From: Lysobacteraceae bacterium P
GTDB lineage: Bacteria; Pseudomonadota; Gammaproteobacteria; Xanthomonadales; Xanthomonadaceae
DNA: 64,000 nucleotides
Direction: 5' to 3'
Assembly (NCBI GenBank): GCA_005503055.1
Contig: SCOX01000002.1
Location: 248,001-312,000 of the forward strand
Positions 38,538 through 48,367 of the stretch are shown piece after piece. The notes under the pieces are model-generated. The model was not told where the DNA came from and ran no database searches. It saw only the letters and a list, made by a program, of their open reading frames with translations. Position numbers and translations under genes: made by a program. The stretch's first letter is position 1, and each line of letters begins with the position of its first letter.

Positions 38538-40318
38538 ACTGGCACGGCCTGCCGATCTTCGCGCGCACCTTCCTGCTGCTGCTGGCGGCACTGGCGGTCG
38601 CGTACGGGATCGGCATCGCCCTGCTCGCGTTGCGCGAACCGCCGCCGGCGGTACGCATGTCGGAGGTGGTCGCGTTGCTGTCGACGCGCATGCCCTCCGG
38701 CAATCCGCTGCTGATGGTGAGCGAGGCCGATGCACCGCCGCTGCCCGAGTCGGGCTACCTCAGCCCGCCGCCGCTGCGCACGCTGCTGGCGCAGTGGCTC
38801 GACATGCCCGAGGATCGCGTCCGGTTCTACATCGCCGGGCCGAACATGCTGCCGCCGTTCCGGCGCATCGTGGTCGCACCGACGGGGCCGCTGGCCCACA
38901 ACATGGCCCTGCTCGACCTGGTCATCCCCTCGGCGGCCGCGCAGGCACCGATCCATTATCGCGAGCGCCTGGACTTCGCTGCCGACCGCATTGGCGCCCG
39001 GCGCGAGGAACGGCGTCGCGTCGCGGCGGCGACGAGCGCGGCCGCCACCGTAAGCGCTGCGGCGTCCGCCACCACGTCGTCGTCCGCGCCGGCGCTCGTC
39101 GCCTCGGCAAACGCCGAGCCCGACGTCGCACTGCCGGTGCCGGACCCGTCCACGGCGTACCTGCGCCAGTACATGCCGCCGTACGTGCATGTCTCTCCGG
39201 TCGCATCCGAGCTAGCCGCGCCGCCGACGGCCGTCGCGGCGAAACCTGCGGCCGCCCGCGACGACACGGAGGATCTGGTGGTGCGCGTCGGGGCTCCGGA
39301 GATCGTCGCCGATCCGGTGCTGCATGGGCGCGGCTGGCGCGCGGACTCGCACCTGTCCTTCGCCTTCGTCGCCGCCGTGCGCCTGGCCGACGGCCGCTGG
39401 CGCGTGGTCGAGCGGCTCGGATCGGGCGTCGGCATCGGCCGCGCGTTCGCGCTGATGTTCGCGATGGGCCTGATCGCGCTGTTGCCGCTGGCGTGGTGGT
39501 TCTCCAGCGCGCTGGCCGGTCCGATCCGCCGCTTCGCCGCCGCCGCGGACCACATGGGCCAGGACGCCAATGCACCGCCGGTGCCGCTGGAAGGGCCGGC
39601 GGAAATCCTGCGTGCGGCCGCCTCGTTCAACGCGATGCAGGCTCGCATCAACCGCCTGGTGCGCGAGCGCACGCAGATGGTCGCCGCCATCGCCCACGAC
39701 CTGCGCACGCCACTGGCGCGTCTGTCGTTCCGCCTCGACGGCCTGCCGGCGGATACGCGCGAGAAGGCAACGGCGGACATCGCCGAGATGTCGCAGATGA
39801 TCGAAGCGGCGCTGGAGTTCATCCGCGAACAGCACCGCAAGGGCGTGCGCGAACGCCTGGACCTGCGCCTGCTGGTGGAAAGCGTGGTAGACGACCTGGC
39901 CGACGTCGGCAGCGAGATCGAATTGTCGGACGGCCCATCGGCGCCATTGCGCGGCGATCCGCTCGCGCTGCGCCGCATGGTCGGCAATCTGGTCGACAAC
40001 GCGCTCAAGTACGGGCAGCGCGCGCGGCTGTCGCTGCATGCGCAGGCAGATGGCTACGCCCTGCACATCGACGACGATGGCCCGGGCGTGGACGCCTCGC
40101 GCAGCGAACATTTGTTCATGCCGTTCGTGCGCGGCGAGACATCGCGCAACCGCGAGACCGGCGGCATCGGCCTGGGCCTGGCCACCGCCCGCAGCATCGC
40201 GCTGGCGCACGGCGGCGACATCGCGTTGCTCAATCGCGTCGAAGGCGGACTGCGGGTGATGGTGATGCTGCCGTACGCGGTGAGCTCACCGGTCACTTCA
40301 CCTGCTGCCCGTGCTTGA
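38534..40318 (+). CDS. Sensor histidine kinase, EnvZ-like
   Basis: 594 residues from GTG 38534. Membrane segment 1 is at about 10-33 (FLLLLAALAVAYGIGIALLAL) and segment 2 at about 302-322 (ALMFAMGLIALLPLAWWF). Between them lies a very long periplasmic part of about 265 residues with an Ala/Ser-rich low-complexity run near residues 160-200. A HAMP region follows, then the H-box AAIAHDLRTPLARL with phospho-accepting His388, and an ATPase domain with the N-box GNLVDNALKYG, the G1 box DDDGPGVD and GGIGLGLATA. The enlarged periplasmic domain differs from EnvZ and suggests a different stimulus. The last 26 bases overlap the convergent amidohydrolase gene. Confidence 0.92.
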   Translation: MNWHGLPIFARTFLLLLAALAVAYGIGIALLALREPPPAVRMSEVVALLSTRMPSGNPLLMVSEADAPPLPESGYLSPPPLRTLLAQWLDMPEDRVRFYIAGPNMLPPFRRIVVAPTGPLAHNMALLDLVIPSAAAQAPIHYRERLDFAADRIGARREERRRVAAATSAAATVSAAASATTSSSAPALVASANAEPDVALPVPDPSTAYLRQYMPPYVHVSPVASELAAPPTAVAAKPAAARDDTEDLVVRVGAPEIVADPVLHGRGWRADSHLSFAFVAAVRLADGRWRVVERLGSGVGIGRAFALMFAMGLIALLPLAWWFSSALAGPIRRFAAAADHMGQDANAPPVPLEGPAEILRAAASFNAMQARINRLVRERTQMVAAIAHDLRTPLARLSFRLDGLPADTREKATADIAEMSQMIEAALEFIREQHRKGVRERLDLRLLVESVVDDLADVGSEIELSDGPSAPLRGDPLALRRMVGNLVDNALKYGQRARLSLHAQADGYALHIDDDGPGVDASRSEHLFMPFVRGETSRNRETGGIGLGLATARSIALAHGGDIALLNRVEGGLRVMVMLPYAVSSPVTSPAARA

Positions 40319-41630
40319 GCACGATGTCCACGCGCTGCAACAACGCCACCTGCTTCAGCACGTCGCCTTTCACCGCGATGATGTCCGCGTATTTGCCCTC
40401 GACGACGCTCCCGTAATCCTTGTCGGCCTTCATCGCCACCGCCGGCCAGTAGGTCGCCGCGCGGATCGCGTCGATCGGCGGCACGCCGAGCTGGTTCACC
40501 CACACGTCCAGCTCGTTCCAGGTGCTGCCGCTGTGGAATTTCATCGGGATGCCCGAGTCGGTGCCCACCAGCAACAGCACGCCCGAATCGCGCAACTGTT
40601 GGAATTTGCGCTTGAGCGTCGGCCAGCGTTGCGGCGTCTGCTGGAAATAGGAGATGCGCTCGGGATGCGCGAGCGAGCGTTTGATATCGGCCACGGTGTC
40701 CGGCGCCAGGCCTTCGTGCCAGGCGTCGCCGTCGACGAACTCGTGGTCCTTCACCGTGTACGGAAAGTTGTAGAGGCCCTCGATGGTCGGCGTCCAGAAC
40801 AGCGGACCGGCCGCCATGTTCGCAGTGCGTTCGCGCAGCGCGGCGACGATGTCCTCCGGGTACTCGGGCGATGCGGCCAGGCCGGTGTGCTCGAAGCAGT
40901 CCACGCCGGCCTTCAGGGCACGCCTGATTTCCTCCGGCCGGTGCGCGTGCGCGACGACGGGCAGCTTGTGCTTGTGCGCCTCATCGACGATCGCCTGCAC
41001 TTCGGCGTCGCTCATCTGGTCCTGGTCGATGAGCTTGATCACGTCCACGCCGGCCTGGACGAGACGGCGCACCTTCGCGCGCGCATCGGCCGGGGAGTCC
41101 ACGCCCCAGCGGAACAGTTCGGTGCCGGGATACGGCTTCTTCTGGATGAAAGGGCCGGAGACGAACAGCGTCGGCCCGGGAATCTTCCCGGCGTTGATCG
41201 CATCGCGCACCGCGATGCTGTCTTCCAGCGGGCCGCCCAGGTCGCGCGCGCCGGTCACGCCCGCGTGCAGCAGCTGCAAGGCCGAGGCCGGCATGATCTC
41301 GTTGCGCAAACGCGGCGGATACGTGCGATCCCAGTAATCGTAATCGGCGTGGCCGTTGATCATCAGGTGCACGTGCATGTCCCACAGGCCGGGCAGCACC
41401 GTCATGCCTTCGGTGGAAATGACCTTCGCGCCGTCGGGTACGCGCAGCGTGTCCACCGTGCCGACGGCCAGGATGCGTTCGCCGTCGACGAGGATGACGC
41501 TGTCGCGGATCGGTTCGCGCAACGTGCCGTCCACCAGCGTCCCGCCAACCAGCGCGGTGACCGGTCCGGCCTGCGCGGACGCGGCGACGACCGCCAGCCC
41601 CAGCACGACACTCCACACGACTGAACGCAT
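40293..41630 (-). CDS. Secreted amidohydrolase
   Basis: 445 residues from ATG 41630 with the signal peptide MRSVVWSVVLGLAVVAASAQA. The HxH metal motif is in VLPGLWDMHVHLM. Further metal ligands are probably His in PVVAHAHRPEE and CFEHTGLA and the Asp in LLVGTDSGIPM. It belongs to the imidazolonepropionase-like amidohydrolases, which include prolidase-type peptidases. The substrate is unknown. Its 3' end overlaps the kinase gene by 26 bases, tail to tail. It lies 89 bases downstream of gshA on the same strand, so a shared transcript is possible. It is the third amidohydrolase-fold protein in the window. Confidence 0.87.
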   Translation of the reverse strand: MRSVVWSVVLGLAVVAASAQAGPVTALVGGTLVDGTLREPIRDSVILVDGERILAVGTVDTLRVPDGAKVISTEGMTVLPGLWDMHVHLMINGHADYDYWDRTYPPRLRNEIMPASALQLLHAGVTGARDLGGPLEDSIAVRDAINAGKIPGPTLFVSGPFIQKKPYPGTELFRWGVDSPADARAKVRRLVQAGVDVIKLIDQDQMSDAEVQAIVDEAHKHKLPVVAHAHRPEEIRRALKAGVDCFEHTGLAASPEYPEDIVAALRERTANMAAGPLFWTPTIEGLYNFPYTVKDHEFVDGDAWHEGLAPDTVADIKRSLAHPERISYFQQTPQRWPTLKRKFQQLRDSGVLLLVGTDSGIPMKFHSGSTWNELDVWVNQLGVPPIDAIRAATYWPAVAMKADKDYGSVVEGKYADIIAVKGDVLKQVALLQRVDIVLKHGQQVK

Positions 41631-41719
41631 GCGCACGCCCCCCACCGATGGATGGGGCGATGCTAGCCGCTGGCGTGGCGTTTGTGCGAGACAGCGCCCT
41701 CAGACGGGGGCGCGGCCGA

Positions 41720-43084
41720 TCAGTACGCGAACTCGCGGAAGACCCGGTCGATGTCGCCCTGCCACGCGCCGTTGTAGAGATCGAGCTTGCGTTCGGCTGG
41801 CGTGATGCCGGCTTCGGCGAACTCCATCATCGGCTCCAGGAACACCGACTCGTCGGCGCCGTTCGGGTTCAGGCGGGCACGCCGGCGCAGGCCGTGCGCG
41901 GAGATTTCCAGCGCGCGGCGCGCCAGGTCGAGCACCGTGCCGTCGCGGAACGGCAGCTTCAGGGCCTGTTTCGGCACGCCGTCGCGCAAGGCGTGGCGCT
42001 CGGCGAGGGAGAAGTCGCGGACCAGGTCCCACGCCGCGTCGAGCGAGGCGTCGTCGTACAGCAGGCCGACCCAGAACGCCGGCAGCGCGCAGATGCGGTT
42101 CCACGGGCCGGAATCGGCGCCGCGCATCTCCAGGTATTTCTTCAGTCGAACTTCGGGGAAGGCGGTGGTGCTGTGGTCCGCCCAGTCGCGCAGCACCGGA
42201 CGATGGCCCGGATATGCCGGCAGCTTTCCATCCAGGAAGTCGCGGAACGACTGGCCCGAGGCGTCGAGGTACTCGCCATCGCGGTAGACGAAGTACATCG
42301 GCACATCGAGCAGATAGTCGACGTAGCGCTCGTAGCCGAAGCCGTCCTCGAAGACGAAATCGAGCAGACCGGTGCGGCCGGCGTCGGTATCGGTCCAGAT
42401 GTGCGAGCGGTAGCTCAGGTATCCGTTGGGCTTGCCCTCGGTAAACGGCGAATCGGCGAACAGCGCCGTGGCGACGGACTGGAGCGCCAGCGATACGCGG
42501 AACTTCTTCACCATGTCGGCCTCGGAGCCGACGTCCAGATTCACCTGCACGGTTGAGGTGCGCGTCATCATGTCCAGGCCGAGCGAGCCGACCTTGGGCA
42601 TGTACTCGCGCATGATCTTGTACCGGCCCTTGGGCATCCACGGCATCTCGTCGCGCCGCCACTTGGGTTGGAAGCCCATGCCCAGGAAGCCCAGGCCCAT
42701 CGGCTCGGCGACGGTGCGCACCTCGCGAAGGTGGCTGTTGGTTTCCGAGCACGTCTGGTGCAGGTTCTCCAGCGGCGCGCCGGACAGTTCCAGCTGACCG
42801 GCCGGCTCCAGCGACACCGATGCCTGTTCGCGTGCGAGCGCGATGACGCGGCCATGCTCTTCGACCGGCTCCCATCCGAAACGGATCAGTCCCTTGAGCA
42901 ACGCCTCGATGCCACGCTCGCCGTCGAAGGTCGGCGGACGCAGGTCGTCGTTGCGAAAGCCGAACTTCTCGTGCTCGGTGCCGATGCGCCAGTCCTCGCG
43001 CGGACGCGCGCCAGAGCTGAGGAACTCGACGAGCTGGGCCCGACCCTCGATGGGAACATCCTTGACCTGGCTGGGACCGGACAC
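41720..43084 (-). CDS. gshA: Glutamate-cysteine ligase
   Basis: 454 residues. It makes gamma-glutamylcysteine, the first step of glutathione synthesis, which also serves the formaldehyde pathway encoded at 29-32 kb. It is of the plant/alphaproteobacterial class (GCS2): [13 protein letters not shown] near the N-terminus binds glutamate and metal, and [35 protein letters not shown] and [12 protein letters not shown] are family blocks. The likely start is GTG 43084 ([11 protein letters not shown]), which has CGAGG five bases upstream; no ATG is well placed. The long in-frame extension beyond it is GC-rich antisense sequence and is left out. Confidence 0.93.
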   Translation of the reverse strand: MSGPSQVKDVPIEGRAQLVEFLSSGARPREDWRIGTEHEKFGFRNDDLRPPTFDGERGIEALLKGLIRFGWEPVEEHGRVIALAREQASVSLEPAGQLELSGAPLENLHQTCSETNSHLREVRTVAEPMGLGFLGMGFQPKWRRDEMPWMPKGRYKIMREYMPKVGSLGLDMMTRTSTVQVNLDVGSEADMVKKFRVSLALQSVATALFADSPFTEGKPNGYLSYRSHIWTDTDAGRTGLLDFVFEDGFGYERYVDYLLDVPMYFVYRDGEYLDASGQSFRDFLDGKLPAYPGHRPVLRDWADHSTTAFPEVRLKKYLEMRGADSGPWNRICALPAFWVGLLYDDASLDAAWDLVRDFSLAERHALRDGVPKQALKLPFRDGTVLDLARRALEISAHGLRRRARLNPNGADESVFLEPMMEFAEAGITPAERKLDLYNGAWQGDIDRVFREFAY

Positions 43085-43367
43085 GTGCACCTCGTTGAAG
43101 AAGCTGGGTCTGCAGGGCCCCCGGCCCCACTCGCGCAATGCGGACGCATCGCGTGGATGCCGCGCCCGATGGCGGACGGCGGCGGGCATCGCGGTTGGAC
43201 CTGCGTCCAGACTGTGCGTGCCATCACGCCAGTGTAGCGAGGCGGCGTGAATGCACCTATCGCCGGCCATGCAACGCAGTAACCCACGGGCCTGCCTGTT
43301 CGCCCGCTGCCGTGTCGATCGGCCGCTTGATCGGCCAATCGCTCCGGCTTGGGCTACGCTGCCGGCC

Positions 43368-44120
43368 ATGGCCCTGGACCCTCCATCGCGCGAGACCGCG
43401 CCGTCACCGCATCGCCCGCTGGACGTGCCCACGCGCCATAGCGAATCGCATCGCTCCGGCCGCGTGGGCTGGCTGCGTGCGGCGGTACTCGGCGCCAACG
43501 ACGGCATCGTCTCCGTGTCGGGACTGGTGGTCGGCGTGGCGGCGAGCGGGGCCTCGCACGAGACCGTACTCGCCAGCGGCGTGGCGGCCATCGTGGCGGG
43601 TGCGATGTCGATGGCCGCGGGCGAATACGTCTCGGTGCGGTCGCAGGCCGATACCGAGCACGCGGACCTGGCCATCGAACGGCGCGAACTGGCCGCGCAG
43701 CCACAGTACGAGCTCAACGAACTCACCCTGATCTACGTGCGCCGGGGCTTGCAGCCGGAGCTTGCGCGCCAGGTCGCCGAACAGCTCACCGCGCACGACG
43801 CGCTCGCCGCGCATGCGCGCGACGAGCTGGGCATCACCGACACGCTGCGCGCGCGCCCGGTGCAGGCGTCGATCGCCTCGGCGACGGCATTCGTGGCTGG
43901 CGGCCTGTTGCCGTTGGCCTCGGTGCTGCTGTCCAAGGCGTCGATCGTGCAGCCGGTCACCATCGCCACGACGATCTGCGCGCTGTTCCTGTCCGGGATG
44001 CTCGCCGCGCGCGCGGGCGGCGCGCCGATGCTGCGCGGCGCTTTCCGCGTGGCGTTCTGGGGCGCGATGGCGATGGCGGCCTCCTCGGCGGTGGGCTCGC
44101 TGTTCGACGTTTCCGTCTGA
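43368..44120 (+). CDS. VIT/CCC1-family metal transporter
   Basis: 250 residues from ATG 43368. After a polar N-terminal region of about 40 residues comes the family signature [20 protein letters not shown], followed by [21 protein letters not shown], which holds Met and Glu residues lining the ion path. Five hydrophobic segments are visible in all. Relatives move Fe2+ or Mn2+ into vacuoles or out of the cytosol. The central helical part ([20 protein letters not shown]) has the charged metal-binding-like domain of the family. It is divergent from gshA, with about 280 bases between the starts. Confidence 0.9.
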   Translation: MALDPPSRETAPSPHRPLDVPTRHSESHRSGRVGWLRAAVLGANDGIVSVSGLVVGVAASGASHETVLASGVAAIVAGAMSMAAGEYVSVRSQADTEHADLAIERRELAAQPQYELNELTLIYVRRGLQPELARQVAEQLTAHDALAAHARDELGITDTLRARPVQASIASATAFVAGGLLPLASVLLSKASIVQPVTIATTICALFLSGMLAARAGGAPMLRGAFRVAFWGAMAMAASSAVGSLFDVSV

Positions 44121-44126
44121 ACCGGC

Positions 44127-44147
44127 GCATGCCGCACTGCGGCATGC
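44127..44147. promoter_or_regulatory. 21-base palindrome between the VIT gene and the LacI regulator
   Basis: GCATGCCGCA and TGCGGCATGC face each other around a single C. It lies six bases after the VIT stop and 31 bases before the LacI-family start. It could be a transcript-end hairpin or an operator for the regulator; it does not match the CGTA-centred sites at 48261 and 51995. Confidence 0.4.
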
Positions 44148-44178
44148 CTTCGCCTGACCGCCCTTACATACTGCGGTC

Positions 44179-45231
44179 ATGTCGCAAGTGCATTACCTGG
44201 GTCGCAGCAAGAAGACCAAGATCACCTCGCTGGACATCGCCCACCGCGCCGGCGTCTCGCAGGCGACGGTGTCGCGCGTGTTGCGCGGCAGTCCGTTGGT
44301 CAACGCGGAAACGCGCAAGCGCGTCGAGGACGCGGTGCGCGAGCTCAACTACAAGGTCGACCGCCACGCCTCCAGCCTGCGCACGCAGCGTTCGGGCACG
44401 CTGGCGCTGCTGTTGTTCGAGGATCCCACGCCGGACGAATCGCACATCAACCCGTTCTTCCTGTCGATGCTTGGCTCGATCACACGGGCCTGCGCGCGCG
44501 AAGGACACGATCTGCTCATCTCGTTCCAGCAACTTTCCGACGACTGGCACGCCGACTACGAGGACAGCATGAAGGCCGACGGCCTGATCCTGCTGGGCTA
44601 CGGCGACTACCTGGCCTACCAGGGCAAGCTGGAGAAACTGGTCGCGCAGGGCACACGCTTCGTGCGCTGGGGCGCGGTGCTGCCGGACCAGCCGGGGCTG
44701 TCGATCGGCTGCGACAACTTCAATGGCGGTCGCCAGGCGGGCGATCACCTGGTCGGGCTGGGTCGTCGCCGCATCGCGTTCCTGGGTGGGGCATCGAGCC
44801 ACTGTCCGGAATTCTTCGATCGCTTCCGCGGTTGCGATGCCGCGCTGCGCGAAGTCGGCGGCGCTATGGAGGCCATCCTGCAGGTCGACGCGGAAAGCTC
44901 CGAGGAAGACGGCTACGCGGCGGCACGCGAGCTGCTGGCGCGCGGCGGCGCGTTCGATGCCGTGTTCGCAGCGAGCGACCTGATCGCCATCGGTGCGATG
45001 CGCGCATTCGCCGACGCGGGATTGCGCGTGCCCGAGGACATCGCCGTCGTCGGCTTCGACGACATCCCGACGGCGCGATTCGCCAACCCGCCGCTGACCA
45101 CGGTGTTCCAGGACACCAAGCGCGCCGGCGAACTGCTGGTGGAGACGCTGTTGCGCCAGGTGACGGGCGAGGAAACGCACAGCATCACGCTGCCGACGTC
45201 GCTGGTGGTGCGCAAATCGAGCGGAGCGTAG
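44179..45231 (+). CDS. LacI-family transcriptional regulator of the glucan locus
   Basis: 350 residues from ATG 44179. The helix-turn-helix is at about residues 15-40 (ITSLDIAHRAGVSQATVSRV). The hinge follows (VDRHASSLRTQRSGTLALLL). The rest is a periplasmic-binding-protein-like sugar sensor with VGFDDIPTARFANPPLTTV near the end. By position it is the regulator of the adjacent alpha-glucan genes, and it would fit the MalR-type repressors of xanthomonads. Two 14-bp CGTA-centred palindromes upstream of the locus genes are its likely targets. The inducer is probably maltose or a maltodextrin, an inference from the neighbours only. Confidence 0.9.
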   Translation: MSQVHYLGRSKKTKITSLDIAHRAGVSQATVSRVLRGSPLVNAETRKRVEDAVRELNYKVDRHASSLRTQRSGTLALLLFEDPTPDESHINPFFLSMLGSITRACAREGHDLLISFQQLSDDWHADYEDSMKADGLILLGYGDYLAYQGKLEKLVAQGTRFVRWGAVLPDQPGLSIGCDNFNGGRQAGDHLVGLGRRRIAFLGGASSHCPEFFDRFRGCDAALREVGGAMEAILQVDAESSEEDGYAAARELLARGGAFDAVFAASDLIAIGAMRAFADAGLRVPEDIAVVGFDDIPTARFANPPLTTVFQDTKRAGELLVETLLRQVTGEETHSITLPTSLVVRKSSGA

Positions 45232-45282
45232 CCCGGCTTCGTCGCTCCGTCGCACGCCCATTGCCTGTCCTCTGAAACGACG

Positions 45283-45310
45283 ACCCCCGCCGGATCGCGC
45301 CGGCGGGGGT
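45283..45310. terminator. Hairpin between the convergent LacI and receptor genes
   Basis: An 11-bp perfect stem, ACCCCCGCCGG / CCGGCGGGGGT, with a 6-base loop. T-runs are short on both sides. It sits between two convergent stops and likely ends both transcripts. Confidence 0.65.
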
Positions 45311-45332
45311 TCGTGTACTGCAGGTGGGGCCG

Positions 45333-48101
45333 TCAGAACTTGTAGCTTGCGCCCACCAGGTAGGTGCGACCCCACTCGATGTACTCCAGCGGACGATCCT
45401 TCGTGCCCGCATAGGTCTGGTACGGCGAGTTGGTCAGATTGCTCGCTTCGAGCGTGAGCGTCAGGCCCGCCAGCGAGCTGCTCTCACCGAAGGCGTAGCT
45501 CACCTGCGCGTCGATCTGGTCCTCGCCCACCACGTACCGCAGCGTGCGGTTGCCATCGAAGTTGCCGATCTCGCCGATGAAGTCCGAACGCTTGCGCTGG
45601 CTCACGCGCGCTTCGAAACCACTGCGCTCGTAGTACGCGGTGAAGTTGTAGACCTCGTCCGACAGGCCCGGCAGGCTGATCGGATCGGTGCCCACGCTCG
45701 ACGCGCTTTCCGGATCCAGGATCTCGATGTCGCTGTCGGTGAAGCTCGCGCTGGCCTGGATGCCGAAGCCTTCCAGCGGCGCCCACAGCATGTCCAGCGG
45801 CAGCGATGCGCTCAGCTCGATGCCCTGCAGCTTGCCGCCCTTGCCGTTGTACGGCGCAGTGAAGTTGCCGGTGGTCTGGGTCGGCGGCTCGTTCGGACCG
45901 GGCACGTAGTCGGCGACGAAGGCCGAGAAGTCGAAGTTGTCGTTGGTCTGCGTGTAGATGTAGCTGCGCAGGTCCTTGTAGAAGTAGGCAGCGGCGAGGT
46001 AGGCCTTGGTACCGAAGTACTTCTCGTAGGAGATGTCGAACGCGTTGGCACGCCACGGATCCAGCTCGGGGTTGCCGCCGCTGGCGCCGGGCTTGCCGGT
46101 GGCCGTGTCGACGCCGAACTCCAGCGACGCGCGCAACTGGTCCACGCGCGGGCGCGCGACCTGTCGTGCCAGCGCCAGTCGCAGCGTCTGGTCGTGCGCG
46201 AACAGGAACGCCAGGTTCATGCTCGGCAGGTAGTCGGTGTAGGTCTTGCCGTTCTCGTACGGCACGATCTGGCTGCCCTCCGGCTGCGTGCCATCGAAGA
46301 ATCTCGCCTGCGACGACTGGTCGGCATGCTGGATCTGCACGCCGAGGTTGCCGCGCACGCCGACATTGCCCCACTCGGTGTCGATGTTCGCCTTGACGAA
46401 GCCGGTGCTCAGCTTCTCGTCCACCGTCCACGCCTTCGGGATCAGGTACGACAGGTTGTCGACCGGTTCGAACGACATGTAACGCGCGACCGCCGCCGGC
46501 ACATTCCACGACGGGATGTGACCGATGCCTGCGAAGCCCAGGTCCACCAGGCCGTACTGCAGGTCGCGGCCGATCGCCGTGTCGCCTTGCGCGCCGACGT
46601 TGATGTTGCCTTCGGGCTGGGTCTTCTGCTTCTCGCGGTCGGCGTAGTTCAGGCCGACGTCGATGTCGGCGATCCAGCCCAGCGCCTGCGGAGCGGGCAA
46701 CGCGGCGGCCAGCGTGTAGGTCTTCAGCTCGTCCTCGACGCTTGGCACCTTGCCGTAGCCGGAGCCGTAGATGGTGTTGGTCAGGAACAGCGTCTCGGGA
46801 TTGGAGTAGTCCCGACCCGGCACCACCCAGGAGAAGTTGTTGCTGTTGTACGCCAGGTTGATGTTGTCGAGCTGCAGCCTCGGCACCAGCTGCGTGTTGT
46901 TTTCCAGCAGCAATTCGTCGCGCTTGGCGCGCGACCAGCCGATGTCGGCCTTCATGCGGACCGCACCGACGTTGAAGTCGTTGGCCCAGCCGAACGCGTC
47001 GATCTTGTCCTCGCGCTTGCGGTACATGCCGCGAACCAGCGGATAGACGTTCTGGACAGCGCCGCCGATGAACGTGCCGCTGCCGTTGACCTGCGGATTG
47101 AGCGTGATCACGCTGGGGTCGTTCGCGCCGCCACCGTTGTAGCCGGACAGATTCACCTCGAACTGGTTCGCGGTGTCTTCCTGGTCGGCCGTGGTGTGGA
47201 ACACGTCCAGCGTGCTGGTCCAGTCGTTGGACGGACGGTACTGCAGCGTCGCCATCACGGCGTCGCGTTCGATGTCGCCGGTGCGGCGCAGCGCCTTGAT
47301 GCCGTCGGAGAAGAACACGCCGGTCGGCACGCCGTTGCGCACGCGGTCGGTCGTGTTGGTCTGGCTCCACGGCTCGTACAGGCCGACCTGGTTTTCCTGG
47401 ATCGGCAGTTCAGTGTGCGAATAGCCGATCGAGAAGCCGATGGTGCGGTCGGCGAACTGGCCGATGTAGCTGGCGTTGAGGCGGTTGCCGTCGTCGTCGG
47501 CGTTGGCCGCGTCGCCCAGCGAGTTGCGCTGCAGGCGACCGCTCACCGCGATCACCGGCTTGTCGTAATCCAGCGGACGCACGGTGCGCAGGTCGATCGT
47601 GCCGGACAGACCCTGTCCGACGAGGCCCGCGTCGGGCGTCTTGTACACGGTCACGCCGCTCATCAGTTCGGCCGGGTACTGGTCGAACTCGACGCTGCGG
47701 TTGTCGCCGGTGGACACCATCTCCCGTCCGTTCAGCAGCGTGGTGGCGAAGTCCGGAGACAGGCCGCGCACGCTGATGACCTGGGCACGACCGCCGACGC
47801 GCTGCGCCGACAGGCCGGGCAGGCGTGCGATGGATTCGGCGATGCTCACGTCCGGCAGCTTGCCGATGTCTTCGGCCGAGACCGCCTCGACGATCGAGGT
47901 CGAGTCGCGCTTGGTTTCGATCGAGCTCTCGATGCCGGCACGGATGCCGGTCACGACGACCGATTCGAGCGTGGTGGTTTCATCCGTCCTCGACGGCTCC
48001 GATTCCGGTGCCTGTGTGGCCACCTGAGCCTGTGCGCTAGCAGCGATCAACATCGTCGCCGAAGCCAACGCCACGCTCAGCAGATTGCGCTTGAGTTGCA
48101 T
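45333..48101 (-). CDS. TonB-dependent receptor, Xanthomonas/Caulobacter type, probable maltodextrin receptor
   Basis: 922 residues from ATG 48101, preceded by GGGAGGGGAG. The signal peptide ends near ASAQAQ. The TonB box region and plug begin at LESVVVTGIRAGIESSIETK, with VEAVSAEDIGKLPDVSIAE, PGLSAQRVGGRAQVISVRGL and GLSGTIDLRTV. This pattern fits the large TonB_Xanth_Caul receptor group. The barrel ends in YLVGASYKF with a terminal Phe, as expected for outer-membrane insertion. By neighbourhood it should import maltodextrins across the outer membrane, like Caulobacter MalA. A candidate LacI operator lies 160 bases upstream of its start. Confidence 0.92.
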   Translation of the reverse strand: MQLKRNLLSVALASATMLIAASAQAQVATQAPESEPSRTDETTTLESVVVTGIRAGIESSIETKRDSTSIVEAVSAEDIGKLPDVSIAESIARLPGLSAQRVGGRAQVISVRGLSPDFATTLLNGREMVSTGDNRSVEFDQYPAELMSGVTVYKTPDAGLVGQGLSGTIDLRTVRPLDYDKPVIAVSGRLQRNSLGDAANADDDGNRLNASYIGQFADRTIGFSIGYSHTELPIQENQVGLYEPWSQTNTTDRVRNGVPTGVFFSDGIKALRRTGDIERDAVMATLQYRPSNDWTSTLDVFHTTADQEDTANQFEVNLSGYNGGGANDPSVITLNPQVNGSGTFIGGAVQNVYPLVRGMYRKREDKIDAFGWANDFNVGAVRMKADIGWSRAKRDELLLENNTQLVPRLQLDNINLAYNSNNFSWVVPGRDYSNPETLFLTNTIYGSGYGKVPSVEDELKTYTLAAALPAPQALGWIADIDVGLNYADREKQKTQPEGNINVGAQGDTAIGRDLQYGLVDLGFAGIGHIPSWNVPAAVARYMSFEPVDNLSYLIPKAWTVDEKLSTGFVKANIDTEWGNVGVRGNLGVQIQHADQSSQARFFDGTQPEGSQIVPYENGKTYTDYLPSMNLAFLFAHDQTLRLALARQVARPRVDQLRASLEFGVDTATGKPGASGGNPELDPWRANAFDISYEKYFGTKAYLAAAYFYKDLRSYIYTQTNDNFDFSAFVADYVPGPNEPPTQTTGNFTAPYNGKGGKLQGIELSASLPLDMLWAPLEGFGIQASASFTDSDIEILDPESASSVGTDPISLPGLSDEVYNFTAYYERSGFEARVSQRKRSDFIGEIGNFDGNRTLRYVVGEDQIDAQVSYAFGESSSLAGLTLTLEASNLTNSPYQTYAGTKDRPLEYIEWGRTYLVGASYKF

Positions 48102-48260
48102 CTCCCCTCCCAAATGAACCGGCTTTTATTTGTGTGTCGGCCCGCGTCCGTCGCCGCGATTCGCCAGCGCTCGTCGGGACCCGCGCCCGAATCGGCAAAA
48201 AAATTCCGGTCCGGGACGTAGCGGCGATGGTAGACGGCCCCATCCCCGCACAAATTCCTT

Positions 48261-48274
48261 TGCATACGTATTCA
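48261..48274. promoter_or_regulatory. Candidate LacI-family operator upstream of the receptor gene
   Basis: TGCATACGTATTCA is a near-perfect palindrome with a central CG, the usual form of a LacI-family site. It lies about 160 bases ahead of the receptor start. It differs at only two positions from the site at 51995-52008 in the same locus. Confidence 0.65.
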
Positions 48275-48367
48275 TCGCGGTGGCGTCGGGCGAATCTCGC
48301 GTGCAAGCGTTTTCTGCGCGCGCGACGGCGCGCCCGCGGTGGACGCGGGTGTCGGATGCTCCGCCTT

